Assembly: GCF_026672255.1 (NCBI RefSeq) | Contig: NZ_JAPOHA010000002.1 | Coordinates: 1 to 64,000 of the forward strand | Reading direction: 5' to 3' | Source: Caproiciproducens galactitolivorans | GTDB taxonomy: Bacteria; Bacillota; Clostridia; Oscillospirales; Acutalibacteraceae | DNA length: 64,000 nt | Part shown: piece after piece, positions 25,417 to 37,166 of the stretch | How the letters are laid out: every line of letters begins with the position of its first letter | How positions within the stretch are numbered: position 1 is the stretch's first letter | Notes under the pieces: generated by a model | Databases searched by the model: none | Seen by the model: the letters and a program-made list of their open reading frames with translations, nothing else | What the model was told of the DNA's origin: nothing | Program-made: the position numbers and the translations under genes

Positions 25417-26103
25417 ATGGGACAATTGACGGAAGATCTGATGAGACAGCTCAATTGTGAGACGGTATTTATGATTCCGATCCTGGGCGGCATTAAAGTA
25501 ACGGAATCGGTTGTGGTTACCTGGATTATCATGGCAATTCTGGTTGTCATGTCAATCCTCCTTACCAGAAATTTGAAAATTGAAAACATTGGGGAAAGGC
25601 AGCTGATCATCGAAACAGTTGTCGGCGGGCTGCAAAATATGCTGGAAGGAATTATAGGCGAGAAAGGGAAAAAATACGTGCCCTACCTTGCCACGGTCAT
25701 TCTCTATATTGGATTTGCAAACATCATCGGCCTTTTTGGCTTCAAACCGCCGACAAAGGATTTAAATGTAACCGTGGGTTTGGCGATTATGAGCATCCTT
25801 TTAATCGAGTGGGCCGGCATCCGGAAAAAGGGGACGAAAAACTGGCTGAAAAGCTTTGCCGAACCGGTCGCGATTATCGCCCCGATTAATATTCTGGAAG
25901 TCTTTATCCGCCCGCTGTCGCTTTGCATGCGCCTTTTCGGCAACGTACTCGGTGCTTTTGTTGTGATGGAGTTATTGAAAATTATTATGCCGCCTGTTTT
26001 GCCGGTTCCGTTCAGCTTATATTTTGATATTTTTGACGGACTGATACAGGCCTATGTGTTTGTCTTTTTAACATCGCTTTTTATTAAGGAAGCCATGGAT
26101 TGA
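25417..26103 (+). CDS. atpB: ATP synthase F0 subunit a
   Basis: 228 residues, five or six membrane helices. It forms the ion half-channels beside the c-ring. The essential Arg is seen in RPLSLCMRLFGNVLGAFV, and the C-terminal helices carry the Gln/Asn-rich partner region (FDGLIQAYVFVFLTSLFI). GGGG precedes ATG 25417. First gene of the ATP synthase operon; no atpI is seen upstream. Confidence 0.95.
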   Translation: MGQLTEDLMRQLNCETVFMIPILGGIKVTESVVVTWIIMAILVVMSILLTRNLKIENIGERQLIIETVVGGLQNMLEGIIGEKGKKYVPYLATVILYIGFANIIGLFGFKPPTKDLNVTVGLAIMSILLIEWAGIRKKGTKNWLKSFAEPVAIIAPINILEVFIRPLSLCMRLFGNVLGAFVVMELLKIIMPPVLPVPFSLYFDIFDGLIQAYVFVFLTSLFIKEAMD

Positions 26104-26117
26104 AACAAATGTATTGA

Positions 26118-26357
<240 letters not shown>

Positions 26358-26384
26358 AAGTAATATAAAAGGTTGGTGAGAGCA

Positions 26385-26885
26385 TTGCTGAGACTTGATA
26401 TCAACTTCTTGTTTACCATTCTCAATTTGCTTATCCTTTATTTTTTAATGAAAAAATTCCTGTTTAATCCAGTGAACAATATTATGAAAAAAAGAAAAGA
26501 ATTGCTGGAGCAGCAGTTTGCGGAAGCGAATTCAACAAGGGAAAGCGCGATGGAGCTGAAAGGAAAATATGAAGAAGCCGTCTATTCCGCAAAAACTTTG
26601 TCCGAGCAAATTGTTCTCGACGCAAAAGCTCGCGCAAAGGATGAATATGACCGCATTATTAAGCAGTCGGATGAAGACGCCCAAAAGATTTTTCAAAAGG
26701 CAAAGAAAGACATTGCTATGGAACGCAGCAAAGTACTTTGTAAGATGGAAGGTGAAATTACCGATCTGGCCATTGCTGCTGCGACAAAAATAATCAGCGA
26801 AAAAAGTACGGCGGAAAACGATCAAAAGCTATACGATCATTTTTTAGCAGAAGCGGGTGAACGATATGAATCAAACAATAACTGA
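26385..26885 (+). CDS. atpF: ATP synthase F0 subunit b
   Basis: 166 residues from TTG 26385, with GGTGA 5 nt upstream. TTG 26373 and GTG 26376 are in-frame alternatives. One N-terminal membrane helix ([20 protein letters not shown]) is followed by a long charged helix that forms the peripheral stalk. It overlaps the start of the next gene by 20 nt, which implies coupled translation with the fused delta-alpha subunit that it binds. Confidence 0.92.
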   Translation: MLRLDINFLFTILNLLILYFLMKKFLFNPVNNIMKKRKELLEQQFAEANSTRESAMELKGKYEEAVYSAKTLSEQIVLDAKARAKDEYDRIIKQSDEDAQKIFQKAKKDIAMERSKVLCKMEGEITDLAIAAATKIISEKSTAENDQKLYDHFLAEAGERYESNNN

Positions 26886-28881
26886 ATATGCGCAGATGCT
26901 TGTAAATCTCCTTGTCCCGAAAGAGGTTGTCAGGCAAACCGCAGACATTTTTACCGCCTTGCCGCAAATCGAGGCGGATCTTTCCAACCCCGTGGTACCT
27001 GTGGAAAAAAAGCATACGGTTATTGAAAAGGTGTTTCCAAAGGAAATCCGTGATTTCTTAAAGCTCTTATGTGACAACCAGACATTCAGCCATTTTGGAG
27101 AAATCTTTGATACATACAAAGATTTGACGAGGGAAAATCGGGATGTTTTCTCGGTCGTTATTACCTATGTAACGGCTCCGGACGACGGACAGTTACAGAA
27201 AATCAAAGAATTTCTGGCAAAAAAATATGACACGGACCCCGATCAGATGGAGATTGCGCTGAAAGAAGACCCGGAGCTTCTGGGAGGATTTATTATCCGG
27301 GCCGGCAATCAGGAATTTGATTGGAGCATGCGCGGCCGGCTGCGGCAGATGAAGGAGCAGATGGCAAAGGGTACATCCGCTTTAACCAGCTCCGATGAAA
27401 TTATCAACATCCTGAAAACGGAAATCGAGCAGTCGGAGTTCGAAAAGTCGGACAGAGAAATCGGAATCGTGAAACGGTATGCGGACGGAATCGCCGCGAT
27501 TGACGGAATCGACCATGCAATGTATGGGGAAATCGTCATTTTTGATACCGGCGTGAAAGGAATGGTACAGGATATCCGGTTCAATGAAATCGGCTGTATC
27601 CTGTTTGGCCGCGACGCAGGGATAAAAGAAGGGACGCGGGTTATCCGTACCGGCAGGAATGCGGGCGTTCCCGTAGGTGAAAATTTTCTGGGAAGGGTGA
27701 TCGACGCTTTGGGCGCCCCCATTGACGGAAAGGGCGCGATTCAGGCGGACGGTTACCGTCCGATTGAAAACAGCGCGCCCGGTATTGTGGACAGGAAATC
27801 GGTTCATCAGCCGATGGAAACCGGCATTCTTGCCATTGATTCCATGTTCCCGATCGGGCGCGGACAAAGAGAACTGATTATCGGCGATAGGCAGACGGGC
27901 AAAACCACGATCGCGACGGATACGATCCTTAACCAGAAGGGCAAGGATGTCGTTTGCATTTACGTGGCGATCGGGCAAAAAGCATCCACCGTTGCAAAGG
28001 TGGAAAATACCCTTCGGAAATATGGCGCAATGGACTATTCCATGATTGTAAGCGCAACAGCCAGCGACCCGGCGTCGCTGCAATATATCGCCCCTTATTC
28101 CGGAACGGCGATGGCCGAATACTTCATGTACAAGGGAAAGGACGTGCTGATCGTTTATGACGATTTGTCAAAGCATGCCGTAGCCTACCGGTCGCTGTCC
28201 CTTCTCTTAGAACGTTCCCCGGGCCGTGAAGCGTATCCGGGCGACGTTTTCTATCTGCATTCAAGGCTCCTTGAAAGATCGAGCAAACTTACGCCCGAAC
28301 GGGGCGGAGGTTCCATAACGGCGCTCCCGATTATCGAAACACAGGCGGGCGACGTTTCCGCCTACATCCCGACAAATGTCATTTCCATTACCGACGGCCA
28401 GATTTTTCTGGAAAGCGATTTGTTTTTTGCCGGGCAGCGTCCCGCGGTGAACGTCGGCCTGTCCGTTTCGCGTGTCGGCGGCGCGGCGCAGACGAAAGCA
28501 ATGAAGAAAGCTTCGGGAAGCATCCGAATCGACCTTGCGCAATACCGCGAAATGGAAGTCTTTACCCAGTTCAGCTCCGATCTGGAGGATGAAACGCAGG
28601 ATCAGCTGCATTACGGAAAAGGGCTGATGGAACTCCTGAAACAGCCGTCGTGCAAACCTTTAAGCATGGCGGAACAGGTGATTCTGCTTTATGTGGCAAC
28701 CCATAAGGGAATGGTTCACGTCGGCATAAAACAATTTAAGGAGTACCGAAAAGGTTTATTTGAATTCTTTACGGAGAAGCATCCCGAGATCATTCAGGAG
28801 CTGGAGGATACAAAGAAGCTTTCCGACGAACTTGCTGCGAAGATTTTGGAAGCGGCAGACGAGTACAAGAGCGGCAGGTGA
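26866..28881 (+). CDS. atpHA: Fused ATP synthase delta-alpha subunit
   Basis: 671 residues from ATG 26866 (GGTGA 5 nt upstream). Residues 1 to about 165 are a complete OSCP/delta subunit (N-terminal helices, then [29 protein letters not shown]). After a linker of 10 or so residues, about 172-671 is a complete alpha subunit. The alpha part has the N-terminal helix ([11 protein letters not shown]), beta-barrel, P-loop [21 protein letters not shown], the arginine-finger region and a C-terminal helical domain. In nearly all bacteria these are separate genes, atpH and atpA. Only one reading frame with no stop connects them. Three fused chains per F1 would carry three delta domains, while one is needed, which makes the assembly unusual. 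Confidence 0.95.
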   Translation: MNQTITEYAQMLVNLLVPKEVVRQTADIFTALPQIEADLSNPVVPVEKKHTVIEKVFPKEIRDFLKLLCDNQTFSHFGEIFDTYKDLTRENRDVFSVVITYVTAPDDGQLQKIKEFLAKKYDTDPDQMEIALKEDPELLGGFIIRAGNQEFDWSMRGRLRQMKEQMAKGTSALTSSDEIINILKTEIEQSEFEKSDREIGIVKRYADGIAAIDGIDHAMYGEIVIFDTGVKGMVQDIRFNEIGCILFGRDAGIKEGTRVIRTGRNAGVPVGENFLGRVIDALGAPIDGKGAIQADGYRPIENSAPGIVDRKSVHQPMETGILAIDSMFPIGRGQRELIIGDRQTGKTTIATDTILNQKGKDVVCIYVAIGQKASTVAKVENTLRKYGAMDYSMIVSATASDPASLQYIAPYSGTAMAEYFMYKGKDVLIVYDDLSKHAVAYRSLSLLLERSPGREAYPGDVFYLHSRLLERSSKLTPERGGGSITALPIIETQAGDVSAYIPTNVISITDGQIFLESDLFFAGQRPAVNVGLSVSRVGGAAQTKAMKKASGSIRIDLAQYREMEVFTQFSSDLEDETQDQLHYGKGLMELLKQPSCKPLSMAEQVILLYVATHKGMVHVGIKQFKEYRKGLFEFFTEKHPEIIQELEDTKKLSDELAAKILEAADEYKSGR

Positions 28882-28885
28882 TGAT

Positions 28886-31170
<2,285 letters not shown>

Positions 31171-31183
31171 ATGAGGTGAGCGA

Positions 31184-31597
31184 TTGGATACCTTTGCCTT
31201 GAAAATCATTGCAATCAACAAAGTATTTTATGAAGGCAATGCCAAACAGTTAATCTTTTCCGCCGTGGATGGATTGGTCGGCATTATGGCCCATCATGAA
31301 GATGCAGTTATCGCCGTCAATGTCGGCGAAGTAAAAATTCAAACTGCCGAAGACCGGTGGGTTATCGCCATATCCGGCGCGGGGCATATCCAGATCGATC
31401 GGAATCACGTCGTCATGATGGTCGATACCGTGGAATATCCGGAAGAAATTGACGAACAGAGAGCGCTGGAAGCAAAGGAGCGCGCGGAAGAACAGCTGCG
31501 CCGGGAGCAAAGTCTTTATGAGTACGCCATATCAAAAGCCTGTTTAATAAGAGCAATTGAACGACTGAAAATCAAAAAGAAATATTCTGCCCGATAG
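31184..31597 (+). CDS. atpC: ATP synthase F1 epsilon subunit
   Basis: 137 residues from TTG 31184, with GGTGA 4 nt upstream. An N-terminal beta-sandwich (EGNAKQLIFSAVDGLVGIMAHHEDAVIAV) is followed by a two-helix C-terminal domain (EEIDEQRALEAKERAEEQL...), the part that can inhibit rotation. Last gene of the operon. Confidence 0.93.
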   Translation: MDTFALKIIAINKVFYEGNAKQLIFSAVDGLVGIMAHHEDAVIAVNVGEVKIQTAEDRWVIAISGAGHIQIDRNHVVMMVDTVEYPEEIDEQRALEAKERAEEQLRREQSLYEYAISKACLIRAIERLKIKKKYSAR

Positions 31598-31610
31598 CAA
31601 ATCCTTTGGG

Positions 31611-31642
31611 CCTCCAATCGTAAATACGGTTGGAGGTTTTTC
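31611..31642 (+). terminator. Terminator of the ATP synthase operon
   Basis: CCTCCAATCG pairs with CGGTTGGAGG (one G-T pair) around a 6-nt loop, followed by TTTTTCCTTT. Confidence 0.85.
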
Positions 31643-31672
31643 CTTTAATAAAAGGGATACTGCGGAATCGGA

Positions 31673-31701
31673 TTGATAATCTTTGTTATTTGAATTATAC
31701 T
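31673..31701 (+). promoter_or_regulatory. Promoter of the NYN-domain gene
   Basis: TTGATA (31673-31678), 17-nt spacer, TATACT (31696-31701), 65 nt before the start codon. Confidence 0.7.
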
Positions 31702-31766
31702 AATAGAAGTATTGAAAATTTTACCGGGTTTCAATGGATAGAATAAAGATAAAGTGAGGTCTTGGT

Positions 31767-32546
31767 ATGCCCAAGGACAATCGGATTGCGGTATTAATTG
31801 ATGCGGATAATGTTTCGGAGAAGTTTATAAAGTTTATTTTGGATGAAGTATCGAACGACGGCGTAGCAACATACAAACGAATATACGGCGATTGGACGAA
31901 GCCTGCGCTTAATACATGGAAAAACGTACTGCTGGAATTTTCCATTACGCCGATTCAGCAATATGGTTATACAACCGGAAAAAATGCGACGGATTCCGCT
32001 ATGATTATCGATGCCATGGATATCTTATATTCCGGAAATGTGGAAGGGTTCTGCATCGTCTCAAGCGACAGCGATTTTACCCGTCTTGCTGTCCGCCTGC
32101 GGGAATCCGGTATGAATGTGGTCGGAATGGGGGAAAAGAAGACCCCGCAGCCTTTTATCTCCGCCTGTAATAAATTCCGTTATTTAGAGGTTCTTGCGCA
32201 GACTACCGCGCAGGGAGAAGAGACGGAGGCCGGGGAGGAAGAAACCGTAACGGTGGAAACGACTCCGCTGGAGGTCATTAAAAATGCGGTTCAGACTATT
32301 GTGCAGGAAATATCCGATGATGACGGAAGAGCCTTTGTAGGAGAAATCGGGAACATGCTTTTGCGCCGCTATCCGGATTTCGACGTCCGCAATTATGGAT
32401 TTAAGAAGCTCACGCCGCTCCTTCAGTCCTTTAAAATATTTGATATTTATTCAGAAAAAAACAGCGACGGCTATAACCGCCTTGTTTATATAAAGGAGAA
32501 AAACGCCCCGCTGCCGCAGAGCAGCAGCAAAAAATTTCATAGATAA
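31767..32546 (+). CDS. NYN-domain (PIN-like) nuclease with C-terminal LOTUS/OST-HTH domain
   Basis: 259 residues. The NYN domain is about 5-140, with acidic metal-site residues in VLIDADNVS (two Asp), TDSAMIIDAMD and IVSSDSDFTRLA. This pattern is shared with MARF1/LabA-like RNases. After an acidic linker, residues about 178-250 form a winged-helix OST-HTH/LOTUS RNA-binding domain (GRAFVGEIGNMLLRRYPDFDVRNYGFKKLTPLLQ, quoted here in part as family features). Predicted RNA-processing or RNA-decay enzyme; target unknown. Monocistronic. Confidence 0.88.
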   Translation: MPKDNRIAVLIDADNVSEKFIKFILDEVSNDGVATYKRIYGDWTKPALNTWKNVLLEFSITPIQQYGYTTGKNATDSAMIIDAMDILYSGNVEGFCIVSSDSDFTRLAVRLRESGMNVVGMGEKKTPQPFISACNKFRYLEVLAQTTAQGEETEAGEEETVTVETTPLEVIKNAVQTIVQEISDDDGRAFVGEIGNMLLRRYPDFDVRNYGFKKLTPLLQSFKIFDIYSEKNSDGYNRLVYIKEKNAPLPQSSSKKFHR

Positions 32547-32554
32547 AATACATT

Positions 32555-32594
32555 CCAAAAAGAGGGCAGCGGCCAAGCCGCTGCCCTCTTTTTG
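32555..32594 (+). terminator. Strong terminator
   Basis: 18-bp perfect stem from CCAAAAAGAGGGCAGCGG to its complement, with a 4-5 nt loop; the descending arm ends in TTTTT. Confidence 0.92.
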
Positions 32595-32785
32595 GAAAGA
32601 TTGCCGTGAGGTACGTGTCCCGAAAGAGATAAAAATGGGAAAAACGATAAAAATAGTAAAAAATTAACAAAATATGAAAAAAAGACTGGAAAAATCTATT
32701 AATATAGGTTATTATAAATAAATAATGAAAATCTCAATCCGGTTGTAATATTTTTTTTGTAATATTTTATTATGGAGGCATGATG

Positions 32786-33574
32786 ATGGAGGCAATTGGA
32801 AAAGAAAAAAATACTTGGTTTATGAATATCCTAAAGAGGATTTGGGATGGCCCCGATTACGCGAACCCGGGCCGTGTTTCCAGCATGCAATTTGCGGGCG
32901 GCAAAATGATTGAGTTTAATCAGAATGAGCAGGTTTCCGATTTTAAAATAGAGGTTAAAGCGGATGAACCGGAACCGAAGCCGGAGCCGGAATACTCCGC
33001 TCCAAGGCTGGCGGAACCGCCAAAACCCGATTTCCAGCCTATCAAGCCCGATTTCCACAGCCAAAAGGCATTTGATATTCCTGCCGAAAACGACTTCGGT
33101 TCCCAAAAACAAATGACGATCATTTCAAAAGGAACGATTATTACCGGCGACTTGAAGTCGGAAGGCGATATCGAGGTCTACGGCACCCTGACAGGCTCTG
33201 TCAGTACCGTAGGGAATATCCGAATCAGCGGCAGGCAGGTCGGTGATGTTCAGGGCGCCAATATTACCCTTTCTTCCTGTACCGTAAGAGGCAATATCAC
33301 TGCTGCGGAGGATGTAAAAATTGACAGTGACTCGGTTGTAATCGGGGATGTAAAAGCGAAGAATTTAGACGTGAACGGAAAATTGCAGGGAAATGTCCAC
33401 GGAAAGAGCAGCATAACCTGCCAGAACAACGCGGTTATCGTCGGTGATCTGACCGCTGCGTCTATTGTAGTGAATAACGGAGCCAGGCTTCAGGGAAAAA
33501 TGCAGGTCTTTAACGGCCAGCTTGGTGAAATTAAAATACCGGAAGAAGAGAAGGGCACGCATCTTTCGGAGTAA
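32786..33574 (+). CDS. Bactofilin-family protein (DUF583)
   Basis: 262 residues from ATG 32786, 7 nt after GGAGG; two earlier ATGs at 32780 and 32783 are closer to it. The N-terminal about 100 residues are a low-complexity, proline/glutamate-rich region (EPEPKPEPEYS). Residues about 110-250 show the repeated beta-helix pattern of bactofilins (GTIITGDLKSEGDIEVYG, GDVQGANITLSSCTV, GDVKAKNLDVNGKLQGNV). Bactofilins polymerise into cytoskeletal filaments in cell shape, motility or polarity. Confidence 0.9.
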   Translation: MEAIGKEKNTWFMNILKRIWDGPDYANPGRVSSMQFAGGKMIEFNQNEQVSDFKIEVKADEPEPKPEPEYSAPRLAEPPKPDFQPIKPDFHSQKAFDIPAENDFGSQKQMTIISKGTIITGDLKSEGDIEVYGTLTGSVSTVGNIRISGRQVGDVQGANITLSSCTVRGNITAAEDVKIDSDSVVIGDVKAKNLDVNGKLQGNVHGKSSITCQNNAVIVGDLTAASIVVNNGARLQGKMQVFNGQLGEIKIPEEEKGTHLSE

Positions 33575-33587
33575 TACTAGAATAAAA

Positions 33588-33619
33588 AAAGCAGCGATGG
33601 GGGTTTCCATCGCTGCTTT
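33588..33619 (+). terminator. Terminator after the bactofilin gene
   Basis: AAAGCAGCGATGG / CCATCGCTGCTTT stem with a 6-nt loop. Confidence 0.85.
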
Positions 33620-33708
33620 AGAATGTAAAGATTTATCAGGATTTGAAAGAAGACAGGGGCGCAGCACCTACTTAGGACACCGCCGCCGGCGGCTCTGGCA
33701 GGCAGAAA

Positions 33709-33738
33709 TAAAAAAAAGCGAACGCAATTGCGTTCGCT
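33709..33738 (-). terminator. Terminator of the rpsF-ssb-rpsR operon
   Basis: Self-complementary AGCGAACGCAATTGCGTTCGCT (33717-33738); on the minus strand it is followed by a run of T's. It lies 30 nt after rpsR. The 33620-33708 stretch between the two terminators holds nothing else I recognise. Confidence 0.85.
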
Positions 33739-33767
33739 CTCGTGTTAAGTTGCAGAAAATAGGGATA

Positions 33768-34022
33768 TCAGTCGCTGCTGAAGGGGAGCAGTGCGAGGTG
33801 ACGCGCACGCTTAATTGCGATGGTCAATTCGCGCTGATGATGTGCACATGTTCCGGTTACTCTGCGGGGAAGAATCTTCGCCCTTTCAGAAATAAAACGG
33901 CGGAGCTTTGCGACATCCTTGTAATCAATGGTATCTACCCTGTCAACACAAAAACCGCAAACCTTTTTGCGGGTCTTACGTCCGCCGGGACGGCGGTCCT
34001 GTCTGTCATTTCTATCAGCCAT
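33768..34022 (-). CDS. rpsR: 30S ribosomal protein S18
   Basis: 84 residues. A basic N-terminus is followed by [39 protein letters not shown], then CAHHQRELT (family signature). Cys22, Cys25 and the CxxH near residue 57 make it the zinc-binding (C+) form. Zinc-limited bacteria often carry a second, Cys-free copy elsewhere. GGAGG-type site before ATG 34022; 40 nt after ssb. Confidence 0.96.
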   Translation of the reverse strand: MADRNDRQDRRPGGRKTRKKVCGFCVDRVDTIDYKDVAKLRRFISERAKILPRRVTGTCAHHQRELTIAIKRARHLALLPFSSD

Positions 34023-34062
34023 GGCAAAAGCCTCCTTTTCTCATCATAATTTGGAGAGGAAA

Positions 34063-34518
34063 TCAGAACGGCAAATCGTCGTCCGATGGAATTTCCTCAA
34101 AATCGCCTGTGTCTCCGCTTGCATAAGCGGGAGCAGGCTGCTCAGGGGCGGTGTCTGTCTTCGAATGATAATTGCTGCCCTGCGTTCCAGCACTGTCGCG
34201 TTTTGATTCCGCAAAATGGACGTTATCGGCTACAACTTCAAAAGCTTTGCGCTTGTTTCCATCTTTGTCGGTGTAAGTTCGCGTTTGAATGGAACCCTGC
34301 ACCGCAACCAACTGTCCTTTGTGGAAATATTTACACACAAAATCAGCAGTGCCGCGCCACGCAACAATGTCAATAAAGTCCGCCTGACGATCCGCTCCGG
34401 ATTTTACATAGGAACGGTCTACCGCTATTGTAAAGCTTGTTACCGAAACATCGTTCGGCGTATGCCGAAGTTCCGGGTCGGCAACAAGTCTGCCCATTAA
34501 AACAGCGACATTGAGCAT
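34063..34518 (-). CDS. ssb: Single-stranded DNA-binding protein
   Basis: 151 residues. OB-fold 1-105 (MLNVAVLMGRLVADPELRHT, FIDIVAWRGTADFVCKYFHKGQ), a disordered Gln/Pro/Ala linker, and the acidic C-terminal tip DDDLPF that recruits repair and replication partners. It lies between rpsF and rpsR, the standard Firmicutes order. Confidence 0.96.
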   Translation of the reverse strand: MLNVAVLMGRLVADPELRHTPNDVSVTSFTIAVDRSYVKSGADRQADFIDIVAWRGTADFVCKYFHKGQLVAVQGSIQTRTYTDKDGNKRKAFEVVADNVHFAESKRDSAGTQGSNYHSKTDTAPEQPAPAYASGDTGDFEEIPSDDDLPF

Positions 34519-34536
34519 TCAAATCACTCTTCCTTC

Positions 34537-34833
34537 TTAGCTATCTTTCCTGATGATGAGAGAACGAAGGACACCATCGGTAATCTTGTAGATTCTGTCC
34601 AGTTCAGCTGTAAATTCAGGAGCACTTGTGAAGCTGATTAAGGTGTAGTAGCCCTCTTCCTGCTTCTGGATCGGGTATGCAAGTCTGCGCTTGCCCCATT
34701 CATCAACAGTGTCGATGGTACCGTTTGCTTCAATCAAATCCTTGAATTTCTGAACCAGCGGAGCGATTGCGTCCTCACCAAGCTTCGTAGAAAGGATAAA
34801 TACGGTTTCATAGGAATTCTTTACTTCTGACAT
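34537..34833 (-). CDS. rpsF: 30S ribosomal protein S6
   Basis: 98 residues from ATG 34833, which has AAAGGAGG 8-9 nt upstream. A longer frame to 34881 has no ribosome site. ETVFILSTKLGED, EWGKRRLAYPIQKQEEGYY and the C-terminal RSLIIRKDS are the S6 signatures. It pairs with S18 in the 30S platform. Confidence 0.96.
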   Translation of the reverse strand: MSEVKNSYETVFILSTKLGEDAIAPLVQKFKDLIEANGTIDTVDEWGKRRLAYPIQKQEEGYYTLISFTSAPEFTAELDRIYKITDGVLRSLIIRKDS

Positions 34834-34858
34834 AATTTGCACCTCCTTTTGGACTTTG

Positions 34859-34906
34859 GCCCCGAAATAAATCCGGAGCAAGGATGGAAAACCGAAAATT
34901 ACGGTT
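34859..34906 (-). promoter_or_regulatory. Leader hairpins of rpsF, possible S6:S18 autoregulatory element
   Basis: The about 75-nt leader holds two hairpins: AACCG/CGGTT (34890-34906) and GCTCCG/CGGGGC (34859-34879, minus strand). Firmicutes rpsF leaders often bind the S6:S18 complex to shut the operon. I cannot confirm the conserved CCG bulge arrangement by eye. Confidence 0.35.
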
Positions 34907-34916
34907 TAACAGAATA

Positions 34917-34945
34917 ATTATACCAGTCCAAATGGTTGAAGTCAA
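34917..34945 (-). promoter_or_regulatory. Promoter of rpsF-ssb-rpsR
   Basis: On the minus strand TTGACT (34945-34940), 17-nt spacer, TATAAT (34922-34917). It lies just after the galU stop. Confidence 0.85.
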
Positions 34946-34952
34946 TAAAAAT

Positions 34953-35828
34953 TTAAAGTGCCCGGCACAGATCCTTCAGGTATGCTTTGAATTCCGGCCC
35001 GATTTCCGGGTGTTTCAGCGCAACTTCCACCTGAGCCTGCATGATTCCGAGCTTGTTTCCCATATCGTAGCGTTTTCCGGTATATTCAACCGCAACCATG
35101 CCGGAGGAGCGCGCCAGGGTGCGCATTGCGTCGGTCAGCTGAATTTCACCGCCCGCGCCCGGTTCCGTTTTATCCAGAATATCAAAAATATCCGGTGTCA
35201 GAATACAGCGGCCGAGGATCGAATACAGGGACATGATTTTATCCGGGGACGGTTTTTCGATCATGTCCGTGCATTTAAAATAATTGTCGTGAAGGTTTTC
35301 AACCTTCAGGGAGCTGTATTTCGTAATAGCTTCGGCGGAAACCTGCTTTACGCCTAAAACGCCTTTGCCGAATTCCTCATACGCGCGCATCAGCTGGCTG
35401 CATGCAGGGTCGTCTCCGATAATGACGTCGTCGCCGTACAAAACCGCGAACGGCTCGTTCCCGACGAACGACCTTGCGCAGTTCACCGCGTGGCCGAGGC
35501 CGCGTGTTTCCTTCTGGCGCACAAAGTAGATATTTGCCTCATGGGAAATATCGACGATTTCCTTTAGAATCCTTTCTTTTTCCGGGCCGCTGCTGGTTAA
35601 ACGTGCCTCCAGTTCGGGAACACGGTCAAAATGATCTTCAATCAAGCCCTTTCCGCGGTTTGTAATAATCAGAATATCTTTGATGCCGGAATGGACGGCT
35701 TCCTCGACAATATATTGAATGGCGGGCTTGTCCACAATCGGAAGCATTTCTTTCGGCATGGATTTTGTTGCGGGCAGAACACGGGTTCCCAATCCCGCAG
35801 CGGGAATAACGGCTTTGGTAACTTTCAT
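34953..35828 (-). CDS. galU: UTP-glucose-1-phosphate uridylyltransferase
   Basis: 291 residues. It makes UDP-glucose for cell-wall and polysaccharide synthesis. Nucleotidyltransferase start KAVIPAAGLGTRVLPATKSMPKEMLP, then QYIVEEAVHSGI, FAVLYGDDVI and EPGAGGEIQLTDA are GalU motifs. It starts 21 nt after the zinc-ribbon membrane gene, so the two are probably co-transcribed. Confidence 0.96.
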   Translation of the reverse strand: MKVTKAVIPAAGLGTRVLPATKSMPKEMLPIVDKPAIQYIVEEAVHSGIKDILIITNRGKGLIEDHFDRVPELEARLTSSGPEKERILKEIVDISHEANIYFVRQKETRGLGHAVNCARSFVGNEPFAVLYGDDVIIGDDPACSQLMRAYEEFGKGVLGVKQVSAEAITKYSSLKVENLHDNYFKCTDMIEKPSPDKIMSLYSILGRCILTPDIFDILDKTEPGAGGEIQLTDAMRTLARSSGMVAVEYTGKRYDMGNKLGIMQAQVEVALKHPEIGPEFKAYLKDLCRAL

Positions 35829-35849
35829 GAATTAACAACTCCTAATATA

Positions 35850-36890
35850 CTATAATATTTGGGGAAGATACATTACAATCATATAGCAGATCAAAAGGCA
35901 GATTGCGAGCGCGGCGTTTACTCCGCCCTGCTCCTGATACTGTATCGCAGTACGGGTAGCATCCGACGAATCCTGCCGGATTTGTTTGACCTTGCCTACG
36001 CAGTGCTTCAGATACCATTTATTGCCGTTAAATCCAACAATCAGCATAATGACAATCTGAATTGCGCCGATGATGGTCGGCAGGCAGAATAAAAACACCT
36101 GCAGATCCGGCTGCTGAGAAACCAAAGCAAGAACCTGCATCATCTGCGCGTAGGTTATATTTCCGGAATCCAGAGAAATTCCCTGCTTCTGGAACATCGT
36201 TTGCAGCAAAGGGGTTGCAAAATGAATGGACACATAGGTAGAAACCAAATACAGAGCGGTCATCACTGCGGTAATGATCGAACCGATTTTGTACTGCTTT
36301 CGATACAGCATCCAGCCGCCTGAAAACAGGAACGCGCTGAAATTGAAGCGGTTTTTGCCGAAGCGTTTTAAATTCATAAAGACGGGAAGATAATATGGTG
36401 TATTGTTCTGCACCAGCTTGGATATGTCGCCTGCGGGAACATCGTCGATCTGGTCGTTCGGGTTTACGCCGCCCATGGGATCAAATAAAAAGGGAACCGG
36501 CTGGCCCTGCTGAAAAGGAGCGCCGTACGGCGGAAAGCCGTTTTGCGGGTTTCCCTGATTTTGCTGGAATCCGGGGATATCCTGCTGATTTATGGTCAGG
36601 GACTGCCCGCAGCGGTCACAGAACATTGCGCTCTGCGAATTCATGTTGCCGCAGCGCGGGCATCGCTTTGTTTTGCACTCCGCCCGATTCACAGGTTCCT
36701 TTTGGGCTTCCTGCTTTGGCGGCGCCCATGCGGCATTTGTGCCGTGTTTATCGGAGAAGACGCATTTGCCTTCCTTTGCGTAACACTCCCGATGGTAGGG
36801 TGCTCCGCATTCAGGGCAGACCACGATGTCGTCGTTACGGGCAAAAGGCTTTCCGCAAACAGGGCAGTTTAAACCTGTATAATCAATCAT
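35850..36890 (-). CDS. RING-like/zinc-ribbon membrane protein (DUF2628-like)
   Basis: 346 residues. The N-terminal domain has a Cys/His array like the bacterial RING family 1 domain (CPVCGKPFARNDDIVVCPECG, then YHRECY). A zinc ribbon follows (CPRCGNMN...CDRCG), then a Gln/Pro-rich linker. The C-terminal half has about 4 membrane helices beginning with NFSAFLFSGGWMLYRKQYKIG, a DUF2628-type segment. Function unknown; such proteins are common in Clostridia. GGAGG before ATG 36890. Confidence 0.75.
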   Translation of the reverse strand: MIDYTGLNCPVCGKPFARNDDIVVCPECGAPYHRECYAKEGKCVFSDKHGTNAAWAPPKQEAQKEPVNRAECKTKRCPRCGNMNSQSAMFCDRCGQSLTINQQDIPGFQQNQGNPQNGFPPYGAPFQQGQPVPFLFDPMGGVNPNDQIDDVPAGDISKLVQNNTPYYLPVFMNLKRFGKNRFNFSAFLFSGGWMLYRKQYKIGSIITAVMTALYLVSTYVSIHFATPLLQTMFQKQGISLDSGNITYAQMMQVLALVSQQPDLQVFLFCLPTIIGAIQIVIMLIVGFNGNKWYLKHCVGKVKQIRQDSSDATRTAIQYQEQGGVNAALAICLLICYMIVMYLPQIL

Positions 36891-36995
36891 CGTTTAACCT
36901 CCTGTAGAAAGATATAAAGCAACTTATTAATCTATTGTATATAATTTCGGATAAAACTGCAACAATTTATCCATAAATTTTCCTCCAATTCACAA

Positions 36996-37024
36996 TTGAC
37001 AGCCAAACGAATCGGATATAGTAT
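36996..37024 (+). promoter_or_regulatory. Promoter of prfB
   Basis: TTGACA (36996-37001), 17-nt spacer, TAGTAT (37019-37024), 143 nt before the start codon. The leader in between is AT-rich and shows no clear structure. Confidence 0.65.
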
Positions 37025-37166
37025 GCGCATTGCAGGCGCTTCTTCCGTAAATGTCCTTTACATTGTATATAAAATAATTTATAATATTTTAGTTATAGCA
37101 ATTCAGTAAAAAGGTAAATTTTTTGTAAACACGCGATTCAATAGATAAGATTAGAAGGATGATTTT

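Noticed and set aside
28760-28885. Extended gamma subunit frame
   Set aside because: It is the out-of-frame shadow of the alpha C-terminus; ATG 28886 gives the family length.
34834-34881. Longer S6 N-terminus
   Set aside because: No ribosome site, and S6 length fits the 34833 start.
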